A stretch of DNA of 64,000 bases from Pseudochelatococcus sp050946405 (GTDB lineage Bacteria; Pseudomonadota; Alphaproteobacteria; Rhizobiales; Beijerinckiaceae). A program made the position numbers and the translations under genes. A model generated the notes under the pieces. It saw only the letters and a program-made list of their open reading frames with translations. It made no database searches and was not told the origin of the DNA. Of this stretch, positions 7,654 to 16,271 are shown piece by piece. Location: positions 1 to 64,000 of the forward strand of contig NZ_JBMNUS010000003.1 in assembly GCF_050946405.1 (NCBI RefSeq), in the 5' to 3' direction. The stretch's first letter is position 1, and each line of letters starts with the position of its first letter.

Positions 7654-8533
7654 CGATCACGGCGGGCTCCGGGAGCGGGCCGTTGCGTGGGCCACGCAAG
7701 CGCCGCTGTTCGTGCCGTTCGTCTTCGTCATCCTTTTCTTTTTCGTGCCCATGGGTTGGCTCGTGGCGACGAGCATGTCGACGCACGAGGTCGGCAGTCC
7801 GCCCGCATTCACCGGCACGCTGGAGCATTACGCGCGTTTCTGGACGGATCCCTTCTATCTGGAAACGGCGCTCTGGACGACCGTGAAGCTTTCGGTTGCC
7901 TCCACGGTGCTGGCACTGATCGTCGGATACGTGCTCGCCTATTACATTGCCGAGCTTCCCCCGCATCGCAGAGGCTTTCTCACCAGCATGGTGGTCGTCT
8001 CGCTCTCGGTCAACATCGTCATTCGAATATTCGGCTTGAACGTTCTGCTGATGAGCGGCGGGCTGATCGACAGCGCGTTGACCATGATCGGCCTGCCGAA
8101 GGTTCGCATCATGTATACCGAGCTTGGCGTGCTGATCGGACTGGTGCAGATCGCCGTGCCCTATGTCGTCCTGCCTCTCATCGGCGTGATCGCCGCGATC
8201 GATCCGGCGCTCAAGGAGGCGGCGGCCAGCGTCGGCGCGAACCGGATCAGGACCTTCTGGGCCGTGACCTTTCCGCTGTCGCTCCCGGGCGTCGTGGCGG
8301 GCACGCTGATCGCCTTCACCCTGAACGCCGCGGCCTTCGCCATTCCCTCGCTCATGGGGGGCGGCCGGGTCAGGATGATGGGCAAGATGGCCTATGATCA
8401 GGCGACGGTGCAGGGCAACTTCCCGTTCGCCGCCGCGGTCGGGATCAGCCTGACGATGCTGAGCATCGTGATCACGGCGCTCTATCTGCTCGTCATCAGT
8501 CGAACCTTCCGCACGGCGAGGAAAGCAGCATGA
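7622..8533 (+). CDS. ABC importer permease, PotB-like
   Basis: 303 residues with six predicted membrane helices and the EAA loop (EAAASVGANRIRTFWAVTFP) that docks on the ATPase. It begins within the end of the ATPase gene, with AGGTGAGG as ribosome site, and ends in an ATGA overlap with the second permease. Inner-membrane subunit of the hut-linked importer. Confidence 0.92.
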   Translation: MSPTPSLPQTDDHGGLRERAVAWATQAPLFVPFVFVILFFFVPMGWLVATSMSTHEVGSPPAFTGTLEHYARFWTDPFYLETALWTTVKLSVASTVLALIVGYVLAYYIAELPPHRRGFLTSMVVVSLSVNIVIRIFGLNVLLMSGGLIDSALTMIGLPKVRIMYTELGVLIGLVQIAVPYVVLPLIGVIAAIDPALKEAAASVGANRIRTFWAVTFPLSLPGVVAGTLIAFTLNAAAFAIPSLMGGGRVRMMGKMAYDQATVQGNFPFAAAVGISLTMLSIVITALYLLVISRTFRTARKAA

Positions 8534-9357
8534 CCGTCTCGACAGCAATATCAAACGGGAAATGGCGGTTGCCCTTGCCGACGGGGCTGGGAATCGCCGC
8601 CTTCTTCGCGTTCATCTTCGTCGTCGCGCCGCTTGTCGTGGTGGCCGGCGCCGCGCTCAACGCGGAAGCGATGTTCTTCCCGCCGCGCCAACTGACCTTG
8701 CACTGGATGGTCGCGGCGCTCACGGAAGGCAGCTTCGTCAATGGCGCGCTGATCAGCCTTGTCGTGGCGGTTGCGGCGGCTTCGATCTCGACGCTCTTCG
8801 CCCTTCCGGTCGCGCTCCAGTTGCGGAAGGCGCCGCCGGCGGTGGCCAGGGTGCTGACCCTGTCGTTCATGGGGCCGTTGCTCGTCCCTTCGGTGATCTT
8901 CGCCTTGTCGCTCTATTCCGTCATGATCTATGCGTTCGGCGTCACCAACCTGTTCATCCTGATGATCGGCCATGTGATCATCACCATGCCCTATCCGGTG
9001 CGAACCATCACGGCGGTCACGGAGCATCTCGATCCCGCGCTGGAAGATGCGGCCAGCAGCGTGGGCGCGACCCCCTGGCGAACATTCGTGTCAGTCACAT
9101 TGCCCCTGATCAAGCCGGGCGTCATTGCGGGCTTTCTGTTCGCCTTCATTACGTCGTGGAACGATTTTTCCATCTCCGTCTTTCTCACGCCGCGCGAGTT
9201 GCAGCCGCTGCCGATCAAGATCTACGAATATCTCCTGTACCAATACAGGCCGATCATCGCGGCGGTTTCGACCTGGTCGGTCATCGGCTCCGCGATCATC
9301 GTCCTCGTCATCGATCGCCTCGTGGGCCTCAACGTCTTTACCGGTCGCCGTAGCTGA
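8530..9357 (+). CDS. ABC importer permease, PotC-like
   Basis: 275 residues with about six membrane helices and the EAA loop EDAASSVGATPWRTFVSVTL. Together with the preceding permease it forms the heterodimeric channel. The ATGA start overlap shows tight coupling. The operon ends at a strong hairpin about 80 bases further on. Confidence 0.92.
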   Translation: MTVSTAISNGKWRLPLPTGLGIAAFFAFIFVVAPLVVVAGAALNAEAMFFPPRQLTLHWMVAALTEGSFVNGALISLVVAVAAASISTLFALPVALQLRKAPPAVARVLTLSFMGPLLVPSVIFALSLYSVMIYAFGVTNLFILMIGHVIITMPYPVRTITAVTEHLDPALEDAASSVGATPWRTFVSVTLPLIKPGVIAGFLFAFITSWNDFSISVFLTPRELQPLPIKIYEYLLYQYRPIIAAVSTWSVIGSAIIVLVIDRLVGLNVFTGRRS

Positions 9358-9435
9358 AGCGGTTTCGGATCAAAAGGAATCGCTCAGTATCGGCATGCGT
9401 CGGGCGGTGGAGAGGTGAAGATGGCCATCAAGAAG

Positions 9436-9463
9436 AAAGGGGCGCCCGGCGCCCCTTTCTTTT
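9436..9463 (+). terminator. Rho-independent terminator of the importer operon
   Basis: AAAGGGGCGCC (9436-9446) pairs perfectly with GGCGCCCCTTT (9448-9458), followed by CTTTT. This is a textbook stem and T-run, 79 bases after the permease stop, and it also separates the operon from the converging hutF gene. Confidence 0.9.
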
Positions 9464-9514
9464 GAACGGCTTCGGGTTCGGCCGGAGGAAAACGATGTCA
9501 CGCCGGCCGGGCGC

Positions 9515-10876
9515 TCACTGACGGAGCAGTTTCCGCATCGTCGTCACGAACCGGCGATTGATTTCATCGCGCGCGACATGGCGGCCCGCGACGACTTGCC
9601 GGCGGCCGCGAATCCAGACGCTGTCGACCGTTACCCCCTCGGCAAAGATCCAGTGATCCAGAATTTCGTCGTTCACCAGATACGGGGCGGCGGTGAGATC
9701 GAGCGACAGCATGTCGGCGGGGTGGCCCGTGACGATGCCGGTCGTCGCATGCAACGCCAAAGCGCCGCCGTGGGCCGCCGAATCCAGCAGATGACGGCCG
9801 GTGGATTGATAGGGCGCGGCCAGAACGTTTCGCGCCTGACGCCCCAGCCGCTGCGAGTATTCGAGTTGCCGCAGTTCCCCGTTCAGGGAAATGAGGACGT
9901 TCGAGTCGGAGCCGACACCGATCCGGCCTCCTTCCTCAAGGAAGATGTGGCCGGAGAAGATGCCGTCGCCGAGATTCGCCTCGGTTATGGGGCACAGTCC
10001 GGCGACGGCGCCGCTGCGCGCCAGGCTTCGGGTTTCGGCCTCCGTCATGTGGGTGGCGTGAATGAGGCACCAGCGCTCATCCACCGACGCGTTGTCCAGC
10101 AGCCATTCGACGGGGCGGGCGGAAGACCACGCGAGGCAATCGGCGACCTCCTTCGTCTGTTCCGCGATGTGAATATGGATCGGTCCCCCGGCCGACGCCT
10201 GAACGATCGCGTCAAGCTCTTGCGGGGTGACGGCTCTCAGGCTGTGCGGCGCGACGCCGAGCGCGGCGCCCTCGCATTGGCCGATCAGCGACCGGCAGCC
10301 GCTCATCAGGCGCTCGAAGCTGTCCAGCGAATTGATGAAGCGCCGTTGCCCGTCCGCCGGCGCAAGCCCGCCGAAACCCGAATGGGCGTAGAATACCGGC
10401 AGCAATGTCAGGTTTATGCCCGCAATATGCGCGGCGGCGACGATACGCTCCGCCATTTCGGCAATGTTGGCGTAGGGATCGCCGTCCGGTCCGTGATGCA
10501 GGTAGTGGAACTCGCCCACACGGCCGAAGCCTGCTTCCAGCATCTCCATGTATAGCTGCGCCGCGACGGCCTCGACATCCTCGGGGCTCATCGTCAGGGC
10601 GAAACGATACATTGTATTGCGCCAGCTCCAGAAGCTGTCGTCGGCAGGCCCGCGCGTTTCAGTCAGCCCGGCCATGGCGCGCTGGAAGGCGTGGCTGTGG
10701 AGATTGCTCATCGCGGACAGGATCAGCTCATGGCGTTCGTCGCCCGGTGCCGGCGTCGCATCCGCCTCAACCGATACGATGATCCCATCCTCGACCAGCA
10801 GCCGAACGCGGTCGCGCCAACCGTCCGGCAAAAGGGCCTTCTGCGCGAAAAGTGCTGTTCCGTTCATCATTGCCAT
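9515..10876 (-). CDS. hutF: Formimidoylglutamate deiminase
   Basis: Fourth step of the five-step pathway: N-formimidoyl-L-glutamate to N-formyl-L-glutamate plus ammonia. 453 residues of the amidohydrolase superfamily; metal-ligand motifs LHSHAFQR, HIHIAEQ, HATHM and GVGSDSNV are visible in order. The frame opens at 11122, but ATG 10876 with GAGGGG seven bases before it gives the normal length and frees the divergent promoter region and operator at 10943-10960. It is divergent from hutI-G-U-D. Its presence, with hutG encoding the deformylase, shows the Pseudomonas-type route rather than direct formiminoglutamase hydrolysis. Confidence 0.95.
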   Translation of the reverse strand: MAMMNGTALFAQKALLPDGWRDRVRLLVEDGIIVSVEADATPAPGDERHELILSAMSNLHSHAFQRAMAGLTETRGPADDSFWSWRNTMYRFALTMSPEDVEAVAAQLYMEMLEAGFGRVGEFHYLHHGPDGDPYANIAEMAERIVAAAHIAGINLTLLPVFYAHSGFGGLAPADGQRRFINSLDSFERLMSGCRSLIGQCEGAALGVAPHSLRAVTPQELDAIVQASAGGPIHIHIAEQTKEVADCLAWSSARPVEWLLDNASVDERWCLIHATHMTEAETRSLARSGAVAGLCPITEANLGDGIFSGHIFLEEGGRIGVGSDSNVLISLNGELRQLEYSQRLGRQARNVLAAPYQSTGRHLLDSAAHGGALALHATTGIVTGHPADMLSLDLTAAPYLVNDEILDHWIFAEGVTVDSVWIRGRRQVVAGRHVARDEINRRFVTTMRKLLRQ

Positions 10877-10942
10877 GGCTTGCCCCCTCGAATATGGCTC
10901 GGCGATCCCCGATGCGCGCAACTTGGTGCTTGCAATTCGCAT

Positions 10943-10960
10943 AAATGGTATATACAAAAT
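10943..10960. promoter_or_regulatory. Putative HutC operator shared by hutF and hutI
   Basis: AAATGGTATATACAAAAT in the 124-base divergent region, 67 bases from the hutF start and 41 bases from the hutI start. One repressor site here could control both transcription units. Confidence 0.72.
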
Positions 10961-11000
10961 CATAATAAGGAAAGACAAATGCAGATAGCGGGGACCGAAA

Positions 11001-12248
11001 TTGTCAGAGGCACCGTCCACATCCGATGAGGAAACCGTTGTCTGGAGGAATGCGCGCCTGGCGACCGTTGCGGAAGGAGCGGGCGGCCTGGGTGTCGTCG
11101 AAGCGGGCGCGATCGTCGTCAAGGGCGAACGGATCGCCTATGTCGGCACTGACGCAAATCTCCCTCCAGCCCTGACGCGGGGGGCGGCTGAAATCGATCT
11201 GGAGGGCCGCTGGATCACGCCTGCGCCGGTCGATTGCCACACGCACCTTGTCTACGGCGGCGACCGGGCGCTGGAGTTCGAGATGAGGCTGGCCGGCGCC
11301 TCCTATGAGGAGATTGCGCGGGCGGGCGGCGGCATCATCTCTTCCGTCAAGGCGACCAACGAATTGTCGGAAGACGAGCTGGTGCGGCAGGCGCTGCCCC
11401 GTCTGGACGCGCTCCTCGCGGAAGGCGTCTGCACCGTGGAGATCAAGTCGGGCTACGGTCTCAACATCGATGCCGAATTGAAGATGCTGCGGGCCGCCAG
11501 AAAACTCGCCAGGCTTCGGCCCGTGCGCATCAGAACCACCTATCTGGCCGCGCACGCGACGCCCGAAGCCTATTGTGGTGACAATGCCGGATACATCGCG
11601 GATGTGGTCGTTCCGGGTCTCGAAGCGGCGGCCCGTCAGGGGCTGGTCGATGCGGTCGACGGGTTCTGCGAGAGCATAGCGTTTTCCTGTGACGAGATTT
11701 CCCGCGTCTTCGACGCTGCGGAGAGGCTCGGGCTTCCCGTCAAGCTGCACGCCGAGCAGTTGAGCAATCTCGGCGGCGCCCGGCTTGCGGCTTCCCGCGG
11801 GGCGCTTTCGGCGGATCATCTCGAATATCTCGATGAAGACGGCGCCCGCGCCCTGGCGGCGGCCGGGACCGTGGCCGTGCTGCTGCCGGGGGCCTTTTAT
11901 ACCCTGCGGGAAAAGCAGTTGCCGCCGGTGCGGGCTTTGCGCGACGCCGGCGCGCCGATCGCCATCGCGACGGATTGCAATCCGGGCACCTCGCCGCTGA
12001 CCTCGCTGCTGCTGGCCATGAACATGTCCGCCACGCTTTTCGGATTGAACGTCGACGAATGCCTGGCGGGCGTCACGCGCGAGGCCGCGCGCGCCCTCGG
12101 CCTGCTATCGATCACGGGAACGCTTGAAGTCGGGAAATCGGCCGACTTCGCCGTCTGGGACATAGCCCGGCCGGCCGAGCTTGTTTATCGCATCGGCTTC
12201 AATCCGCTGCATGCCCGCATCTTCAGGGGCCAACGCCTGACGCCCTGA
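11001..12248 (+). CDS. hutI: Imidazolonepropionase
   Basis: Third step: 4-imidazolone-5-propanoate plus water to N-formimidoyl-L-glutamate. 415 residues of the amidohydrolase fold with metal ligands in DCHTHLVYGG, KLHAEQLS and the terminal aspartate in ATDCNPGTSPL. The only plausible start is TTG at 11001, with GGGGA seven bases upstream; the nearby ATG codons are out of frame. It heads the hutIGUD operon, divergent from hutF, across a shared HutC-like operator. Confidence 0.95.
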   Translation: MSEAPSTSDEETVVWRNARLATVAEGAGGLGVVEAGAIVVKGERIAYVGTDANLPPALTRGAAEIDLEGRWITPAPVDCHTHLVYGGDRALEFEMRLAGASYEEIARAGGGIISSVKATNELSEDELVRQALPRLDALLAEGVCTVEIKSGYGLNIDAELKMLRAARKLARLRPVRIRTTYLAAHATPEAYCGDNAGYIADVVVPGLEAAARQGLVDAVDGFCESIAFSCDEISRVFDAAERLGLPVKLHAEQLSNLGGARLAASRGALSADHLEYLDEDGARALAAAGTVAVLLPGAFYTLREKQLPPVRALRDAGAPIAIATDCNPGTSPLTSLLLAMNMSATLFGLNVDECLAGVTREAARALGLLSITGTLEVGKSADFAVWDIARPAELVYRIGFNPLHARIFRGQRLTP

Positions 12249-12312
12249 ATGCGCAGATCACGGCCGCTGTCGGGGCGCCGTCAGAGCCAATATTTTCAAC
12301 GGAGATCGAGCG

Positions 12313-13113
12313 ATGAGCGTTTTCGAAGTCCGACAGGGCACATCTCCCGTCATTCTCGGCATGCCGCATACCGGAACCGATGTTCCCGACGACATCTGGC
12401 GCAGATTGAACGACAACGGCCGGCGGTTGGCCGATACGGACTGGCATATCCATGATCTGTACGACGGCCTGCTGGAAGACGGCACCGTCGTCCGCGCCAC
12501 CTTCCACCGCTACGTCATCGACGCGAACCGCGATCCGGCCGGCACCAGCCTCTATCCCGGCCAGAACACGACCGGGCTTGTGCCGCGAACCGATTTCGAT
12601 GGCGAGCCCATCTGGAACGGGGGGGCGGAGCCGGGCGCGGAGGACATCGCCGAACGTCTCGCCGTCTTCCATGGCCCCTATCACGCGGCCTTGCGGGCCG
12701 AGGTCGAGCGCATCAAGGCGCTCCACGGCATCGCCATTCTCTACGACTGCCACTCGATCCGCTCGCATATCCCCTTTCTGTTCGAGGGCAAGCTTCCCGA
12801 CTTCAACATCGGCACCGATGGCGGTGCGACCTGCGCCGGGGAAATCGAGCGCGCCGTGGTCGAGATTGTCGCCGGTGCGGAAGGGTTCAGCGGAATCCTC
12901 AACGGCCGGTTCAAGGGCGGCTGGACGACCCGCCACTACGGCAGGCCGCAAACGGGCGTGCATGCCATCCAGATGGAGCTTGCCCAGTCCACCCATCTCT
13001 CGGTGGAGGAGCCGCCGTTTTCCTGTGACGAGCGCAAGGCGGAGCGCTTGCGCCCGCATCTGAAGCACATCCTGACGCGTCTCGAACGCATCGCGCACGA
13101 TTTCAAGAAATAG
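12313..13113 (+). CDS. hutG: N-formylglutamate deformylase
   Basis: Last step: N-formyl-L-glutamate to L-glutamate and formate. 266 residues of the N-formylglutamate amidohydrolase family; visible motifs are GMPHTGTDVP near the N-terminus, VIDANRDPAG and YDCHSIRSHIP, which carry the zinc ligands and active-site residues. It is preceded by GGAG at the expected distance and followed by hutU after 18 bases, within the hutIGUD operon. Confidence 0.94.
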   Translation: MSVFEVRQGTSPVILGMPHTGTDVPDDIWRRLNDNGRRLADTDWHIHDLYDGLLEDGTVVRATFHRYVIDANRDPAGTSLYPGQNTTGLVPRTDFDGEPIWNGGAEPGAEDIAERLAVFHGPYHAALRAEVERIKALHGIAILYDCHSIRSHIPFLFEGKLPDFNIGTDGGATCAGEIERAVVEIVAGAEGFSGILNGRFKGGWTTRHYGRPQTGVHAIQMELAQSTHLSVEEPPFSCDERKAERLRPHLKHILTRLERIAHDFKK

Positions 13114-13131
13114 AACAGGGGACTGACGCAC

Positions 13132-14817
13132 ATGACCAATCCACGCCACAACGTTCGCGAGATTCGCGCGCCGCGCGGCCCGGAGCTGAACGCCCGGAGC
13201 TGGGCGACCGAAGCGCCGCTGCGCATGCTGATGAACAACCTCGACCCCGATGTTGCGGAAAATCCCCATGAACTCGTCGTCTACGGCGGCATCGGCCGCG
13301 CCGCCCGGACCTGGGAGGATTTCGACCGCATCGCCGCGACGCTGAAGACGCTGGGCGAGGAAGAGACGCTTCTGGTGCAGTCCGGCAAGCCGGTCGGCGT
13401 GTTCCGCACGCACAAGGACGCGCCGCGCGTGCTGATCGCCAATTCCAACCTCGTGCCGCACTGGGCGACGTGGGATCACTTCAACGAGCTGGACAGGAAG
13501 GGCCTTGCCATGTACGGCCAGATGACGGCCGGCTCCTGGATCTACATCGGCACGCAGGGCATCGTGCAGGGCACCTATGAGACCTTCGTCGAGGCGGGGC
13601 GGCAGCATTACGGCGGCAATCTCAAGGGCAGGTGGATCCTGACCGGCGGTCTCGGCGGCATGGGCGGCGCGCAGCCGCTCGCGGCCGTGATGGCCGGCGC
13701 CTGCTGCCTCGCGGTCGAGTCCGACGAGACCCGCATCGATTTCCGCCTGCGCACCCGCTACGTCGACGAAAAGGCCGGATCGCTCGATGAAGCGCTTGCC
13801 ATGATCGAGAAATGGACGAAGGCGGGCGAGGCGAAGTCGGTCGGCCTGCTCGGCAATGCCGCCGAAATCTTCCCGGAGCTGGTGCGGCGCATGCAGGCCG
13901 GCGGCCCGCGTCCCGATATCGTCACCGACCAGACCTCCGCCCACGACCCGCTGAACGGCTACCTGCCGATCGGCTGGACGGTGGCCGAGGCCAGGGCGAA
14001 GCGCGAAAGCGACCCGCAGGCGGTAATCGCCGCCGCCCGCGCCTCCATGAAGGTCCATGTGGAAGCGATGGTCGCCTTCTGGAATGCCGGCGTGCCGACG
14101 CTCGACTACGGCAACAACATCCGTCAGGTGGCCAAGGATGAAGGTCTGGCGGACGCCTTCGCCTTTCCCGGCTTCGTGCCCGCCTATATCCGCCCGCTCT
14201 TCTGCCGCGGCATCGGCCCGTTCCGCTGGGCCGCGCTTTCGGGCGACCCGGAAGATATCTACAGGACCGACGCCAGGGTGAAGGAGCTGCTGCCGGACAA
14301 CGAGCATCTGCACAAGTGGCTGGACATGGCGCGCGAGCGCATCGCCTTTCAGGGGCTGCCGGCGCGCATCTGCTGGGTGGGGCTCGGCGATCGCCACCGG
14401 CTCGGCCTCGCCTTCAACGAGATGGTCAGGAACGGCGAGTTGAAGGCGCCGATCGTCATCGGCCGCGACCATCTGGACTCCGGCTCTGTCGCCTCGCCGA
14501 ACCGCGAGACGGAAGCGATGAAGGATGGCTCGGACGCGGTTTCCGACTGGCCGCTGCTGAACGCGCTGCTCAATACCGCCTCGGGCGCCACCTGGGTGTC
14601 GCTGCATCACGGCGGCGGCGTGGGCATGGGCTTCAGCCAGCATTCCGGCATGGTCATCTGCGCCGATGGCACCGATGACGCGGCGAGGCGTCTGGAGCGC
14701 GTTCTCTGGAACGATCCTGCCACCGGTGTCATGCGCCATGCCGATGCCGGCTACGAGATCGCCGTCGATTGCGCCAGGCAGCAGGGCCTGCGCCTGCCGG
14801 GCATCCTCGGCAACTGA
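13132..14817 (+). CDS. hutU: Urocanate hydratase
   Basis: Second step: urocanate plus water to 4-imidazolone-5-propanoate, using tightly bound NAD+ as electrophile. 561 residues, the family's usual length. Recognised by TWDHFNELDRKGLAMYGQMT, the glycine-rich TGGLGGMGGAQPLA and the conserved DQTSAHDPLNGY and VSLHHGGGVGMGFSQH blocks. Codon use and GC match the rest of the operon. The stop is immediately followed by the hutD region. Confidence 0.97.
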   Translation: MTNPRHNVREIRAPRGPELNARSWATEAPLRMLMNNLDPDVAENPHELVVYGGIGRAARTWEDFDRIAATLKTLGEEETLLVQSGKPVGVFRTHKDAPRVLIANSNLVPHWATWDHFNELDRKGLAMYGQMTAGSWIYIGTQGIVQGTYETFVEAGRQHYGGNLKGRWILTGGLGGMGGAQPLAAVMAGACCLAVESDETRIDFRLRTRYVDEKAGSLDEALAMIEKWTKAGEAKSVGLLGNAAEIFPELVRRMQAGGPRPDIVTDQTSAHDPLNGYLPIGWTVAEARAKRESDPQAVIAAARASMKVHVEAMVAFWNAGVPTLDYGNNIRQVAKDEGLADAFAFPGFVPAYIRPLFCRGIGPFRWAALSGDPEDIYRTDARVKELLPDNEHLHKWLDMARERIAFQGLPARICWVGLGDRHRLGLAFNEMVRNGELKAPIVIGRDHLDSGSVASPNRETEAMKDGSDAVSDWPLLNALLNTASGATWVSLHHGGGVGMGFSQHSGMVICADGTDDAARRLERVLWNDPATGVMRHADAGYEIAVDCARQQGLRLPGILGN

Positions 14818-14874
14818 ATGAAAACGCAAGGGGAGGGCCGGGCGCCGGCCTTCTCCGGAGCCCGGAGCCGCAGC

Positions 14875-15447
14875 ATGAAGATCATCCGCAACGGCGACTT
14901 TCGCCGCATGCCGTGGAAAAATGGCGGCGGCGAAACGCTGGAGGTCGCCGTTCATCCGCCCATGGCATCGGTGAATGATTTCGATTGGCGCGTGAGCATG
15001 GCCAAGGTCGCGGCCGACGGTCCCTTCTCGGGCTTTCCCGGCGTCGATCGCACGCTCGCCGTGCTTGAGGGCGAGGGTATCGAACTCATGGTCGCGGCCG
15101 GCCCGGCGAAGACGCTGCGGCGGGAAAGCGAGCCGTATTCCTTTCCCGCGGACGTGCCGACCGGCGCGCGCCTGTTGGGCGGCCCGATAACCGACCTGAA
15201 CGTGATGAGCCGGAGAGGCCGCTACACGCATCGGGTGCGGCGTCATGTTGTGGAAGGCATGGCGTTGCTTCGGAGTGACGCCGATACGCTGCTGGTGATC
15301 GGCGCTTCGCCGTGGTTCGCGGCCGGGCCTCGGGCGGAGATGGAGCCGTTTGATCTGCTCATGCCGGATCGCGGCGGCGCGCAAATATACGTGCGACACG
15401 GACGCGCTCTGTTCTATCTTGTCGAAATAGAGCCGGACCCCGTTTGA
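14875..15447 (+). CDS. hutD: HutD family protein
   Basis: 190 residues of the HutD family, a cupin-like protein often found in hut operons of proteobacteria. In Pseudomonas it has been proposed to limit hut expression, possibly by binding an intermediate, but no catalytic role is established. The conserved N-terminus MKIIRNGDFRRMPWKNGGGE is visible. An ATG at 14818 directly follows the hutU stop, but 14875 has GGAG upstream and begins the conserved region, so it is preferred. Last gene of the operon. Confidence 0.9.
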   Translation: MKIIRNGDFRRMPWKNGGGETLEVAVHPPMASVNDFDWRVSMAKVAADGPFSGFPGVDRTLAVLEGEGIELMVAAGPAKTLRRESEPYSFPADVPTGARLLGGPITDLNVMSRRGRYTHRVRRHVVEGMALLRSDADTLLVIGASPWFAAGPRAEMEPFDLLMPDRGGAQIYVRHGRALFYLVEIEPDPV

Positions 15448-15551
15448 CCGGGTGATTCAAGAATATCCTTGAGGGCAGGCTGCGAAATAATTCGCCATAT
15501 TCGTAATTATTATTTGAAATATTCTTCAATTTCCGAATAATTATATTATTC

Positions 15552-16196
15552 TTAGTGGAATATGGCTCTATACCAGATCTGGCTGATAATCTGTGTGGCG
15601 TCGTCGATGGAGATCATCTCCTTGGCGTCGCCGGGATGGGCATACCACACATAGGCCGATTGCTCGGTCATCGATGCCAGCGCTTCGAGCGACGCCCTGA
15701 CCGGCTTCCCCCCGATTTCCGTGATGCCGTGATCCCGGCGCAGCGCGGCGGCCACGCGGACGATGTGGCTCTCCCGCATATACCACCACATGTCGTTGTA
15801 TCGCCGGTCTACCATGGTTGCCTCGATGAAGGCCCGCATGACCTTGCGGTGAGCATAGTAGTGAGACAGGTATCCGCGGTTGGCTTCCAGAATGACTTCG
15901 TAGGGGCTGGTGCGGAACGAATATCGGTCGCTGCCGCGGCTGGCCGCGTAGAGTTCGCTGTGAATGCTGTGGATGATCGCGAGAAAGACATCATCCTTGT
16001 TGTCGAAGTAGCGGTACAGCGCCCCCATCGACAGATCTGCCCTTTGAGCCAGATCGCTCATGCGCATCGAGACATATCCCGCCTCGCCGAAGACTTCACG
16101 GCCGCTTTCGAGGATGCGCGCCAGCGTGGCCCGCCCCTTGGGCGTGGTCGGTTGCGGAAGGTTCGGTTCTGCTAGCTTTTCCATCGTTCCACGCAT
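15552..16196 (-). CDS. TetR/AcrR family transcriptional regulator
   Basis: 214 residues. The helix-turn-helix is near residues 22-68 (MRMSDLAQRADLSMGALYRYFDNKDD); the rest is a ligand-binding domain with no recognisable signature. An alternative ATG lies four codons in, at 16184. It is divergent from the catabolic operon beginning at 16272, so it most likely represses that operon until a substrate or CoA thioester binds. It converges with hutD on its other side. Confidence 0.87.
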   Translation of the reverse strand: MRGTMEKLAEPNLPQPTTPKGRATLARILESGREVFGEAGYVSMRMSDLAQRADLSMGALYRYFDNKDDVFLAIIHSIHSELYAASRGSDRYSFRTSPYEVILEANRGYLSHYYAHRKVMRAFIEATMVDRRYNDMWWYMRESHIVRVAAALRRDHGITEIGGKPVRASLEALASMTEQSAYVWYAHPGDAKEMISIDDATQIISQIWYRAIFH

Positions 16197-16205
16197 TTTA
16201 AAAAA

Positions 16206-16215
16206 GTGACATCAC
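16206..16215. promoter_or_regulatory. Small inverted repeat in the TetR-operon divergent promoter
   Basis: GTGACATCAC has 4-base arms around CA, in the 75-base region between the TetR gene and the hydrolase gene. It is a candidate TetR half of an operator, but it is short and could be chance. Confidence 0.3.
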
Positions 16216-16271
16216 TATTGCTTTTATGAGGCAACCAGCATAGGCTCAACCCAATCAAAGGACAACCGACG

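Noticed and set aside
10877..11122. N-terminal extension of HutF
   Set aside because: It would overlap the divergent hutI gene and the shared operator, and adds 82 residues absent from the family.
12223..15399. A 1058-codon open frame on the minus strand across hutG, hutU and hutD
   Set aside because: It is antisense to three well-recognised enzymes in very GC-rich DNA; its protein is Arg/His/Asp/Ala-rich low-complexity sequence with no domain.
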